Assembly: GCA_900772235.1 (NCBI GenBank)
Contig: CAAGQX010000018.1
Location: 1-14,361, forward strand
From: Clostridia bacterium
Lineage (GTDB): Bacteria > Bacillota > Clostridia > TANB77 > CAG-508
Direction: 5' to 3'
Length of the DNA stretch: 14,361 nt
Every line of letters begins with the position of its first letter. Position 1 is the first letter of the stretch. Shown piece by piece: positions 7,646 to 13,844 of the stretch. The notes below the pieces were generated by a model. The model saw nothing but the letters and a program-made list of their open reading frames with translations, ran no database searches and was not told the DNA's origin. Made by a program: the position numbers and the translations under genes.

Positions 7646-8551
7646 ATGAATTATATACCAGAGTTTTTAATAAAAAAATTGGAAGAACAATATGGAAAAA
7701 GTCTAACAAATGAAGTATTAGATGGTTATAATAAAAAGAGAAAAACAACATTTAGAGTAAATACGCTAAAAACTAGCACTGAAGATGTAGAAAAAGATTT
7801 AAGTGAAAATAAAATAGAATATGAAAAAGTAAAATGGTATAAAGATGCATTTATAATAAATAATGCTCAAGAAACAGAAATCCAAAATTTAGAAATTTAT
7901 CAAAATGGTTCAATATATATGCAAAGTTTATCATCAATGCTACCACCAATAATTCTAAATCCAAAAGAAGGAACAGATATATTAGATATGGCATCAGCCC
8001 CAGGAGGAAAAACTACTCAGCTTGCTACATTAACTAACAACAAAGCACACATTACAGCGTGCGAGATGAACAAGATCAGAGCAGAAAAACTAAAATATAA
8101 TATTGAAAAACAGGGTGCAACATCTGTGTATGTAATGGAAGTAGATAGTAGAAGATTAAATGATTATTTCTCATTTGACCAAGTTTTACTAGATAGTCCG
8201 TGTAGTGGAAGCGGAACAATAATGGCAGAAGATATTAACTTAGAAAAATATTTTACAGAAAAATTAATTAATAAATGTAAAAAAACACAAAGAGAATTAC
8301 TAGCAAAAGCAATAAAAGTATTAAAACCGGGTAAAGAAATGGTGTACTCAACCTGTTCTATATTAGCAGAAGAAAACGAAGAAATAGTAGGGCAAGCAAT
8401 AGAAAGATACGGATGTGAAATTGTGCCAATATACTTCGAAAAAATGGAAGAAATACCAACCCTTCCAACTAAAATAGAAGGAACACTTTGTGTTGCTCCC
8501 AATGAGCTATATGAAGGATTTTTTGTTGCAAAAATTAAAAAGATTAAATAA
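7646..8551 (+). CDS. RsmB/RsmF (NOL1/NOP2/Sun) family RNA m5C methyltransferase
   Basis: SAM-dependent RNA cytosine-C5 methyltransferase, probably acting on rRNA; 301 residues. A short N-terminal substrate domain (about 1-95, with TTFRVNTLK and YMQSLSSML) leads into the Rossmann fold: SAM loop DMASAPGGKTTQLA (114-127), acidic CEMN (139-142), LLDSPCSGSG (181-190) with C186, and YSTCSILAEENEEIV (234-248) with C237. C237 is the expected nucleophile in the TC motif and C186 the release cysteine of the PC motif. It lacks the long N-terminal NusB-like domain of RsmB and the C-terminal PUA-like extension of many RsmF proteins, so it is a compact core form. Its target base is unknown. AAGGAG at 7633-7638 fixes the start. 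Confidence 0.9.
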   Translation: MNYIPEFLIKKLEEQYGKSLTNEVLDGYNKKRKTTFRVNTLKTSTEDVEKDLSENKIEYEKVKWYKDAFIINNAQETEIQNLEIYQNGSIYMQSLSSMLPPIILNPKEGTDILDMASAPGGKTTQLATLTNNKAHITACEMNKIRAEKLKYNIEKQGATSVYVMEVDSRRLNDYFSFDQVLLDSPCSGSGTIMAEDINLEKYFTEKLINKCKKTQRELLAKAIKVLKPGKEMVYSTCSILAEENEEIVGQAIERYGCEIVPIYFEKMEEIPTLPTKIEGTLCVAPNELYEGFFVAKIKKIK

Positions 8552-8573
8552 AATAATTATAGAACTGCTGATA

Positions 8574-8615
8574 GGGACAGGGCATTTTGTTTTGCATAAC
8601 AAAATACCCCGTCCC
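8574..8615. repeat. Long inverted repeat (GGGACAGGG...CCCGTCCC hairpin)
   Basis: Two 18-base arms (8574-8591 and 8598-8615) with a 6-base loop. The two differences between arms give A-C mismatches on the + transcript but G-U pairs on the minus transcript. There is no T-run on either side. It could still help end transcription of the upstream pair; GGGAC/GTCCC-ended intergenic hairpins of this type are, from memory, common in Clostridia. Confidence 0.75.
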
Positions 8616-8659
8616 ATTTACATTTTATATGGCAAATATGAACTTTTTTACTGTTTTAC

Positions 8660-8687
8660 TTGACATTTCATATAATCGTAGTATAAT
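8660..8687 (+). promoter_or_regulatory. Strong promoter of the Fe-S assembly operon
   Basis: Consensus TTGACA (8660-8665), 16-base spacer, consensus TATAAT (8682-8687). It is the best promoter in the window. The -10 is the first six bases of the palindrome 8682-8709, so a bound regulator would block it. The ATG is at 8721, giving a short leader. Confidence 0.85.
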
Positions 8688-8709
8688 GTTAGAGTACTCT
8701 AACATTATA
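8682..8709. promoter_or_regulatory. Perfect 28-bp palindromic operator over the -10 and start site
   Basis: The left half TATAATGTTAGAGT (8682-8695) is followed by its exact reverse complement (8696-8709). The centre lies between 8695 and 8696. It begins at the -10 hexamer, covers the expected transcription start, and ends at the ribosome binding site AAGGAGG. The GTTAG/CTAAC cores recall DtxR-family operators. The position is that of an autorepression site for the regulator gene that begins at 8721. Confidence 0.85.
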
Positions 8710-8720
8710 AAGGAGGAAAA

Positions 8721-9179
8721 ATGAATTTAACTAATGTTCAAAAAGAATATTTAAAAACAATTTATTTACTAGAAAAATCTGAAAAAGAAGTGCGTGTTAC
8801 AGACATTGCAAATAAGCTAAATAAAACTAAGCCTACGGTTAATTATGCAATAAACACATTAAAAGAAGAAGGACTTATAAATTATGAAGTTTATGGAAGC
8901 ATTTCTTTAACTGAATTAGGCAAGAAAGCGGCTGTAAAGGTTTTAGAGGCTTATGATATTGTGTATTTATTCCTAACAGAAATATTAGAAATGGACAAGC
9001 AGGAAGCAAAGCAAGAGGCAAATACAATTAAGACAACTCTAAAAGATGAAACTATAAATAAATTAGCAAGATATACAAATAAAACATTAGGTTTAATAAG
9101 CCTAGAATGTGGGTACGATATCAATAATGAAAGATGTTTAAAATGTTTAAGAAGAGAAAGGAAGAGTATAAATGGATAA
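8721..9179 (+). CDS. DtxR/MntR-fold regulator with three-cysteine tail, first gene of the Fe-S operon
   Basis: DNA-binding protein of 152 residues. The winged helix spans about 1-65 (VTDIANKLNKTKPTVNYAINTLKEEGLI), and a helical dimerization domain like that of MntR spans about 66-120; there is no SH3-like C-terminal domain. An eye alignment to B. subtilis MntR, from memory and ungapped across the ligand region, shows its six metal ligands changed here: D8 to E9, E11 to K12, H77 to Y78, E99 to N101, E102 to K104, H103 to T105. All three cysteines of the protein lie in the tail: C130, C139, C142 (C-x8-C-x2-C). The gene overlaps the desulfurase gene by 8 bases and holds the place IscR usually has in Clostridia. 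I infer a repressor sensing Fe-S or iron status through the tail. Classical Mn or Fe sensing looks unlikely. Confidence 0.85.
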   Translation: MNLTNVQKEYLKTIYLLEKSEKEVRVTDIANKLNKTKPTVNYAINTLKEEGLINYEVYGSISLTELGKKAAVKVLEAYDIVYLFLTEILEMDKQEAKQEANTIKTTLKDETINKLARYTNKTLGLISLECGYDINNERCLKCLRRERKSING

Positions 9180-10362
9180 TTATTTTGATAATTCAGCAAC
9201 AACTAGAACAGATGATGAAGTATTAAAAGAAATGTTACCATATTTTAGTGAAAACTATGGCAATCCATCTTCAATATACAAATTAGGAAGAACAAATAGA
9301 AGGGCAGTAGAAATTGCTAGAGAACAAGTTGCTAAAGCAATAAATGCAGACCCAAATGAAATATATTTTACTGCAGGAGGAAGTGAAAGCGATAATACTG
9401 CAATAAGAGGAATAGCATATGCATATAAACAAAAGGGAAATCATATTATAACATCAAAAATAGAACACCCAGCAGTTCTAGAAACTTGCAAACAACTAGA
9501 AAAAGAGGGATTTGAGGTTTCATATATTGGCGTAGATGAAAATGGAATAATTAACTTAGAAGAACTAAAGTCAGAAATTAGAGAAACAACAACTCTTATA
9601 ACTGTTATGTTTGCGAATAATGAAATTGGTACAATAGAACCAATAGCTGAAATTGGTAAAATTGCAAAAGAACATAATATTGTTTTTCACACAGATGCAG
9701 TACAAGCAGTTGGAAGTGTAAAAATAGATGTAAAAGAAATGAATATAGATAGCTTATCATTATCAGGACATAAACTTTATGGACCAAAAGGAATAGGAGC
9801 TTTATATGTAAGAAAAGGTGTTAGATTTCAAAAATTCGTAAATGGAGGACATCAAGAAAGAAATAAAAGAGCAGGAACAGAAAATGTTCCAGGAATAGTA
9901 GGCCTTGGAAAAGCAATAGAATTAGCATACCAAAATTTAGATGAGCATAATAAAAAAATAAAAGAATTAAGAGACTATTATGTAGCAGAAGTTCAAAAAA
10001 GAATTCCATATATAAAAATAAACGGAGATATGGAAAAAAGACTTCCAGGAAATAGTAACATATCATTTAGATTTATAGAAGGAGAGGGACTACTTCTAAA
10101 CTTAGACCTAAAAGGTATATGTGCATCTAGCGGTAGTGCTTGTACATCAGGATCACTTGACCCATCACACGTGCTTTTAGCAATAGGATTACCACACGAA
10201 ATAGCACACGGTTCTTTAAGAATAACAATAGGAAAATATAACACAAAAGAAGAGGTAGATTATTTATTAGATAACTTAGAGGAAATAGTATCAAGACTAA
10301 GAAATATGTCACCATTATGGGAAGAATTTATTGAAGGAGGAAAAGCTAATGGAAATGTATAA
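9172..10362 (+). CDS. iscS: Cysteine desulfurase (IscS/NifS)
   Basis: PLP enzyme that converts cysteine to alanine and holds the sulfur as a persulfide for Fe-S clusters and tRNA thiolation; 396 residues, full length. Visible: FDNSATT at the N-terminus; AGGSESDNTAI (68-78); H99; HTDAVQAVG (173-181); the PLP lysine K201 in SLSGHKLYGPKGIGALYVR; NGGHQERNKRAGTENV (224-239); and the catalytic cysteine C324 in CASSGSACTSGSLDPSHVL, on the long-loop (class I) pattern. The start overlaps the regulator stop by 8 bases and AAAGGAAG (9157-9164) lies before it. Its end overlaps iscU by 14 bases. Such coupling implies matched synthesis. It probably also supplies MnmA, encoded downstream under a separate promoter. 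Confidence 0.96.
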   Translation: MDNYFDNSATTRTDDEVLKEMLPYFSENYGNPSSIYKLGRTNRRAVEIAREQVAKAINADPNEIYFTAGGSESDNTAIRGIAYAYKQKGNHIITSKIEHPAVLETCKQLEKEGFEVSYIGVDENGIINLEELKSEIRETTTLITVMFANNEIGTIEPIAEIGKIAKEHNIVFHTDAVQAVGSVKIDVKEMNIDSLSLSGHKLYGPKGIGALYVRKGVRFQKFVNGGHQERNKRAGTENVPGIVGLGKAIELAYQNLDEHNKKIKELRDYYVAEVQKRIPYIKINGDMEKRLPGNSNISFRFIEGEGLLLNLDLKGICASSGSACTSGSLDPSHVLLAIGLPHEIAHGSLRITIGKYNTKEEVDYLLDNLEEIVSRLRNMSPLWEEFIEGGKANGNV

Positions 10363-10810
10363 TGACAAAGTTATAGAACATTATAGTAACCCTAGAAATG
10401 TAGGAGCAATAGAAGATGCATCAGGAGTAGGAGAAGTAGGAAATCCTGTTTGTGGAGATATAATGAAAATGTATTTAAAAATTGAAAATAATATAATTAC
10501 AGATGTAAAGTTTAAAACATTTGGATGTGGAGCAGCCATTGCAACAAGCAGTATTTCAACAGAAATGATAAAAGGAAAAACAGTAGAAGAAGCATTAAAA
10601 CTAAGCAATAAAGATGTTGTAAAAGAATTAGGAGGCTTACCACCAGTAAAACTACACTGCTCAGTATTAGCAGAAGAAGCAATAAGAAATGCAATAGCAG
10701 ACTATTACAGAAAACAAGGAGAAAAAACAGAAGAAGAAATAATAAAAATATGTGGGTTAAAACCAGGAGGAGAATGTGTACATTGCCACGACATAATTGA
10801 TAATCAATAG
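10349..10810 (+). CDS. iscU: Fe-S cluster scaffold protein (IscU / NifU N-terminal type) with extra Cys tail
   Basis: Scaffold on which desulfurase sulfur and iron are assembled into clusters; 153 residues. The three scaffold cysteines are present: C35 in NPVCGD (with D37), C60 in TFGCGAA, C104 in KLHCSVLAEEA. The stretch MYNDKVIEHYSNPRNVG is the family N-terminus. After the canonical fold, the last 20 residues carry C135, C143, C146 and H147 (CGLKPGGECVHCH, C-x7-C-x2-C), which classical IscU lacks. I start at ATG 10349 because GGAGG (10336-10340) is eight bases upstream. The frame extends to a TTG at 10331, but that lies upstream of the ribosome binding site; an ATG at 10355 is also possible. 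It overlaps iscS by 14 bases, and a long hairpin follows. Confidence 0.94.
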   Translation: MEMYNDKVIEHYSNPRNVGAIEDASGVGEVGNPVCGDIMKMYLKIENNIITDVKFKTFGCGAAIATSSISTEMIKGKTVEEALKLSNKDVVKELGGLPPVKLHCSVLAEEAIRNAIADYYRKQGEKTEEEIIKICGLKPGGECVHCHDIIDNQ

Positions 10811-10821
10811 TTTGTAAATTG

Positions 10822-10879
10822 AAACTGGGTATTTTAACATACATCCTTTGCAAAATGTATGTCAAAATACCTAGTTTTT
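10822..10879 (+). terminator. Long hairpin with T-run ending the Fe-S operon
   Basis: Arms of 23 bases (10822-10844 and 10855-10877) around a 10-base loop. On the + transcript they pair with one G-U and one A-C mismatch, and the right arm runs into TTTTT (10875-10879). It begins 11 bases after the iscU stop, so it should end that operon. Its size is unusual for a simple terminator; it may derive from a repeat. Confidence 0.75.
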
Positions 10880-10912
10880 GTATGTACGAGTTTGAAATTG
10901 TAAGTAAAGAAC

Positions 10913-10941
10913 TTGACGAATTTCTATTTTTAAAATAAAAT
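10913..10941 (+). promoter_or_regulatory. Promoter of mnmA
   Basis: TTGACG (10913-10918), 17-base spacer, TAAAAT (10936-10941), 45 bases before the ATG. It gives mnmA its own transcription after the terminator-like hairpin. Confidence 0.7.
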
Positions 10942-10986
10942 ATAAAAAGAGTAGATTTTAAGGTCATTTAAGAAGAAGGAAGATGT

Positions 10987-12057
10987 ATGAGTAAAAGAGT
11001 ATTATTAGGTATGAGTGGAGGAGTAGATAGCAGTGTAGCAGCTATTCTTCTACAAGAGGCTGGTTATGAAGTAATTGGTGTAACAATGAAACTTTGGGAA
11101 AGCGATGACGAATATATAGAAGGTGGATGTTGCAATATGAATTCTGCAATGGATGCCAAAAATGTATGTGCAATGTTACATATTCCACACTATGTATTAA
11201 ACTTTAAAGAAGAATTTAATAAATGTGTAATTGCAGATTTTATATCTGAATATAAAAAATGTAGAACACCAAACCCATGTATAGAGTGCAATAAATACTT
11301 GAAATTTGGATTAATGTATAAAATGGCTAAAGAGCTGGAATGCGACTATATAGCAACAGGACATTATGCGAAAATAGAGTATAGCGAAAAATATAAAATG
11401 TATGTACTAAAAAAATCGAATGCAGGATACAAAGACCAAAGCTATGTATTATATAATCTTCCAAAAGAATTAACAAGCAAGGTTTTATTTCCATTAGGAG
11501 ATTTCAAAAATAAAGCTCAAATAAGAAAAATAGCTGAAGGAAATGGACTATTAGTTGCCAAAAAACCAGATAGTGAAGACATATGCTTTATACCAGATGG
11601 AAATTACAAAAAGTTTTTAGAGGAAAATTCAGATTTAAAAGAAACTCCAGGAAACATTGTAAATGAAGAAGGAAAAGTATTAGGAAAACATACAGGGCTT
11701 TACAAATATACAATAGGCCAAAGAAAAGGACTAGGAATTGCTAACCCTGTTCCATTGTTTGTTAAAGGCTTTAACATAGAAAAAAATGAATTAATTGTGG
11801 GGGAAGAAAAAGAAATTTTTTCTAAAACTGCAATAGTAAATGAGATAAATTTATTACTAGTAGACGAAATTAGCAAACCAATGGAAGTAATGGCCAAAAT
11901 AAGATATGCAGCAAAAGAAGCTAAGGCAACTATTTACCCAATGGGAAACGATAAAATAAAAGTAGAATTTAAAGAACCTCAAAGAGCAATAACACCAGGG
12001 CAATCAATAGTATTTTACATAGATGATGTTGTTCTAGGAGGAGGAAAAATAGTATAG
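10987..12057 (+). CDS. mnmA: tRNA-specific 2-thiouridylase MnmA
   Basis: Cytoplasmic enzyme that adenylates U34 of Lys, Glu and Gln tRNAs and replaces its 2-oxygen with sulfur from a desulfurase persulfide; 356 residues, full length. PP-loop GMSGGVDSSVAA (8-19); TMKLWE (33-38); nucleophile C101 in NPCIECNKYLKF; ATGHYA (123-128); KDQSYVLY (149-156); partner cysteine C200 in DSEDICFIPDG, which carries the persulfide; and the C-terminal beta-barrel with YTIGQRKGLGI and the late RAITPGQ segment. Both catalytic cysteines are present. Neighbouring iscS is the probable sulfur donor, in keeping with the conserved desulfurase-scaffold-MnmA order. AGAAGGAAG before the ATG sets the start; an ATG at 10983 is out of frame. 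Confidence 0.96.
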   Translation: MSKRVLLGMSGGVDSSVAAILLQEAGYEVIGVTMKLWESDDEYIEGGCCNMNSAMDAKNVCAMLHIPHYVLNFKEEFNKCVIADFISEYKKCRTPNPCIECNKYLKFGLMYKMAKELECDYIATGHYAKIEYSEKYKMYVLKKSNAGYKDQSYVLYNLPKELTSKVLFPLGDFKNKAQIRKIAEGNGLLVAKKPDSEDICFIPDGNYKKFLEENSDLKETPGNIVNEEGKVLGKHTGLYKYTIGQRKGLGIANPVPLFVKGFNIEKNELIVGEEKEIFSKTAIVNEINLLLVDEISKPMEVMAKIRYAAKEAKATIYPMGNDKIKVEFKEPQRAITPGQSIVFYIDDVVLGGGKIV

Positions 12058-12104
12058 AAAAATCAAAGAATCTAGGAAAAAGCTAAAAGGAGGAAAATAT
12101 TCAT

Positions 12105-12566
12105 ATGAATAAATATATGCAAATAGCAAAAGAAACTGCAGATAGAGGAATTAAAGAAAAAGAAGGAGGACCTTTTGGAGCAGCAATTGTAGATAAAGAT
12201 GGAAAAATCATAGCAACAGGAAATAATCAAGTACTATTAAAAAATGATCCAACAGCACACGCAGAAATAACAGCAATAAGAGAAGCCTGCAGAAAATTAA
12301 ACACATATGATTTATCAAATTGCATATTATATACATCATGTGAGCCTTGCCCTATGTGCTTATCTGCAATAATATGGGCAAACATAAAAGAAATTTACTA
12401 TGGATGTACACAAGAAGATGCTGCAGAAATTGGATTTAGAGATGAAGCAATATATGAATATTTAAAAGGAAAAAACAAAGATTTAATAAGTTTAAAGCAA
12501 ATGGACAGAGAAGAATGTATAAAAACATTTAATGAATATAAAAAAAATAATGGAGTAATTTATTAA
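12105..12566 (+). CDS. Nucleoside/guanine deaminase of the cytidine deaminase-like fold
   Basis: Zinc hydrolase that removes an amino group from a purine base, most like B. subtilis guanine deaminase GuaD (guanine to xanthine); 153 residues against about 156. Visible: GGPFGAAIV (21-29), zinc ligand H52 and proton shuttle E54 in DPTAHAEITAIREAC, zinc ligands C82 and C85 in TSCEPCPMCLSAI, and the GuaD-like AAEIGFRDEAIYEYL segment, which tRNA adenosine deaminase TadA lacks. The last residue is a tyrosine, as I recall for GuaD, whose C-terminus is swapped between subunits. It lies 47 bases after mnmA without a clear promoter or terminator, so read-through from mnmA is likely. Another aminopurine or nucleoside as substrate cannot be excluded. 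AAGGAGG is at 12088-12094. Confidence 0.86.
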   Translation: MNKYMQIAKETADRGIKEKEGGPFGAAIVDKDGKIIATGNNQVLLKNDPTAHAEITAIREACRKLNTYDLSNCILYTSCEPCPMCLSAIIWANIKEIYYGCTQEDAAEIGFRDEAIYEYLKGKNKDLISLKQMDREECIKTFNEYKKNNGVIY

Positions 12567-12574
12567 AATTTATA

Positions 12575-12602
12575 TTGAAATTACCAAATTGTATGGTAAA
12601 AT
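12575..12602 (+). promoter_or_regulatory. Promoter of the small DUF4870-like gene, with a palindrome in the spacer
   Basis: TTGAAA (12575-12580), 16 bases, TAAAAT (12597-12602). The spacer begins with TTACCA and its inverted copy TGGTAA ends at 12599, a 6-7-6 inverted repeat overlapping the -10 that may be an operator. Confidence 0.55.
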
Positions 12603-12642
12603 AAATATGTAGTTATAAATATATTATAAAAGGAGGAAAAAT

Positions 12643-12909
12643 ATGGATAAGAAAACAACAGGTTGGGTTGCATATTTAACTTGGATAGGGTTACTTATTG
12701 CATTTGTAGCAGGAGATAAAGAAGGTGCAAAATTTCACATAAACCAAGCTTTAGTTATATTTTTATTCTCATTATTATCAATTATTCCTTGTATAGGATG
12801 GATATGGGGAATATTTATGCTAGTTTGCTGGGTTATGGGACTTGTTGCAGCAATAAATGAAGAAGAAAAAGAAGTACCTTTAATTGGAAGCATTAAGATT
12901 TTAAAATAA
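12643..12909 (+). CDS. Small membrane protein, DUF4870/Tic20-like
   Basis: A protein of 88 residues with an early hydrophobic stretch (about 7-23, GWVAYLTWIGLLIAFVA) and one or two further helices (about 36-70, with IIPCIGWIWGIFMLVCWVMGLVAAI). The pattern, with a short linker ending in KFHINQAL and a C-terminal VPLIGSIKILK, matches the DUF4870 family of small bacterial membrane proteins (FH-NQ and the P-IGK-KIL end are typical). No function is known to me for that family. It has its own promoter at 12575, AAAGGAGG as ribosome binding site, and a terminator right after it, so it is probably expressed alone. Confidence 0.8.
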   Translation: MDKKTTGWVAYLTWIGLLIAFVAGDKEGAKFHINQALVIFLFSLLSIIPCIGWIWGIFMLVCWVMGLVAAINEEEKEVPLIGSIKILK

Positions 12910-12922
12910 AAAACAAATAACA

Positions 12923-12960
12923 AAAATAGGGGCAGAAAAGAAAAAAACTGCTCCTATTTT
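12923..12960 (+). terminator. Terminator after the DUF4870-like gene
   Basis: Arms of 13 bases (12923-12935 and 12948-12960) pair with one G-U pair around an A-rich 12-base loop. The right arm ends in TTTT, and the left arm begins with AAAA, so it could also work on the other strand. Confidence 0.8.
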
Positions 12961-12988
12961 ATTTAACAAAAAACACAAGGAGAAAAGA

Positions 12989-13394
12989 ATGCAAAAGAAG
13001 AATTACACATATGAAATAATATTGGTTATAACAATATTAATATTATTACTAACTATAATTTATATTTCCTATTTAAAAAGATTTTTAGAGATTCCAGAAT
13101 GCATAATATTTAAAAAATACGGAATTTATTGCTTAGGATGCGGAAGCACAAGAGCAGTGTATAGCTTATGGAATGGAAATATTTTAAAATCAATATATTA
13201 TAACCCGCTAATTATTTATATAATAATAGTTATTTTTTTGTACTTAATAACTGAAGGAATAGCTAAAATTACTAAAAAAGAAAACAAAATTATGAGTAAA
13301 AATATTAATGTATATATTATTTGCCGGATTGATATTGCTTTTAATAAATTGGGTAATTAAATTAATTATGTTGTATAAGGGAATACCAATGTGA
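12989..13394 (+). pseudogene. DUF2752 membrane protein, apparently frameshifted near its end
   Basis: The in-frame product is 123 residues (stop at 13358-13360): TM1 about 9-29; then CLGCGSTRAVYSLWNGN (48-64), the C-x2-CG-TRA hallmark of DUF2752; NPL (72-74); and TM2 about 73-90. After residue 103 the frame turns polar (NVYIICRIDIAFNKLGN). Skipping one base in the five-A run at 13298-13302 instead gives KILMYILFAGLILLLINWV and then a short tail ending GIPM at a TGA (13392-13394). This is a proper third helix and a typical family end, and gives about 134 residues. So one inserted A, real or a sequencing error, probably broke the gene. The role of DUF2752 proteins is unknown to me. AAGGAG (12977-12982) precedes the ATG. 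Confidence 0.75.
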
Positions 13395-13844
13395 CTTATA
13401 TAAATTGTAATTTGTATAAATGTTTGTATGCAAATTTGAAATGTAGGGGCGATTTCAATCGCCCGAAATAGAACATTATTACAATTATTTTTGCTCAATT
13501 ATGAAATAATATTTATCAATGTTCTTGGGCCGGGCGGCTTTGGAACCCGCACCTACAAATTTAATAATGTGTTTTTGCATTTACGGGCGATTAAAATTGC
13601 CCCTACAACAAATTACAATTTGTCGAAATATGGCACACGATTTTTATTGCAAAAGAAGAAAAAATGTGCTTAAATAAAAATATGAAATTTAATTCTAAAA
13701 GGTAGAGAAAATCTAAACCTAAATTCTAGGAACTCTACTGGTAAATTTCTTTACAAAAAAATCCAAACAGAAAAGAAAAAATAAGAAAAGGAGGTAGTAA
13801 TAGAAAACAATAATAAAATTAAATAAAAGAAAAGAGGTTTTTTA
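13395..13844. other. 450-bp gene-free stretch
   Basis: After the repeat cluster (to 13621), positions 13622-13844 hold only AT-rich spacer DNA and a short GTAGAG/CTCTAC inverted repeat (13702-13707 and 13733-13738). There is also a strong ribosome binding site, AAAAGGAGGT (13786-13795), that leads to no ATG or GTG. Five bases after it an ATA begins eight in-frame codons that end at a TAA (13824-13826), in the same frame as the nuclease gene. No RNA gene was recognised. Confidence 0.6.
13402..13621. repeat. MITE-like, 220-bp non-coding element with 14-bp inverted ends
   Basis: A 14-base sequence, AAATTGTAATTTGT at 13402-13415, is repeated exactly in inverted orientation at 13608-13621. Between them lie copy B (13442-13465, +), diverged copy D (13531-13557, minus) and copy C (13584-13607, minus) of the TGTAGGGGCGATT unit that also occurs at 2060-2083. 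The whole stretch could fold as nested hairpins. No credible gene is present; a 60-codon open frame at 13491-13673 is made mostly of repeat sequence. No target-site duplication was found. Confidence 0.55.

Noticed and set aside
10331..10348. TTG at 10331 as start of iscU
   Set aside because: The codon precedes the GGAGG ribosome binding site at 10336-10340, which is correctly spaced for ATG 10349, just before the family N-terminus.
12105..12566. tRNA adenosine deaminase TadA as the identity of the deaminase
   Set aside because: The zinc motifs are shared, but the segment GFRDEAIYEYL and the overall length follow guanine deaminase GuaD.
13491..13673. 60-codon open frame on the + strand
   Set aside because: It is built from the GC-rich repeat units and their spacer, has no proper ribosome binding site and no recognisable protein pattern.
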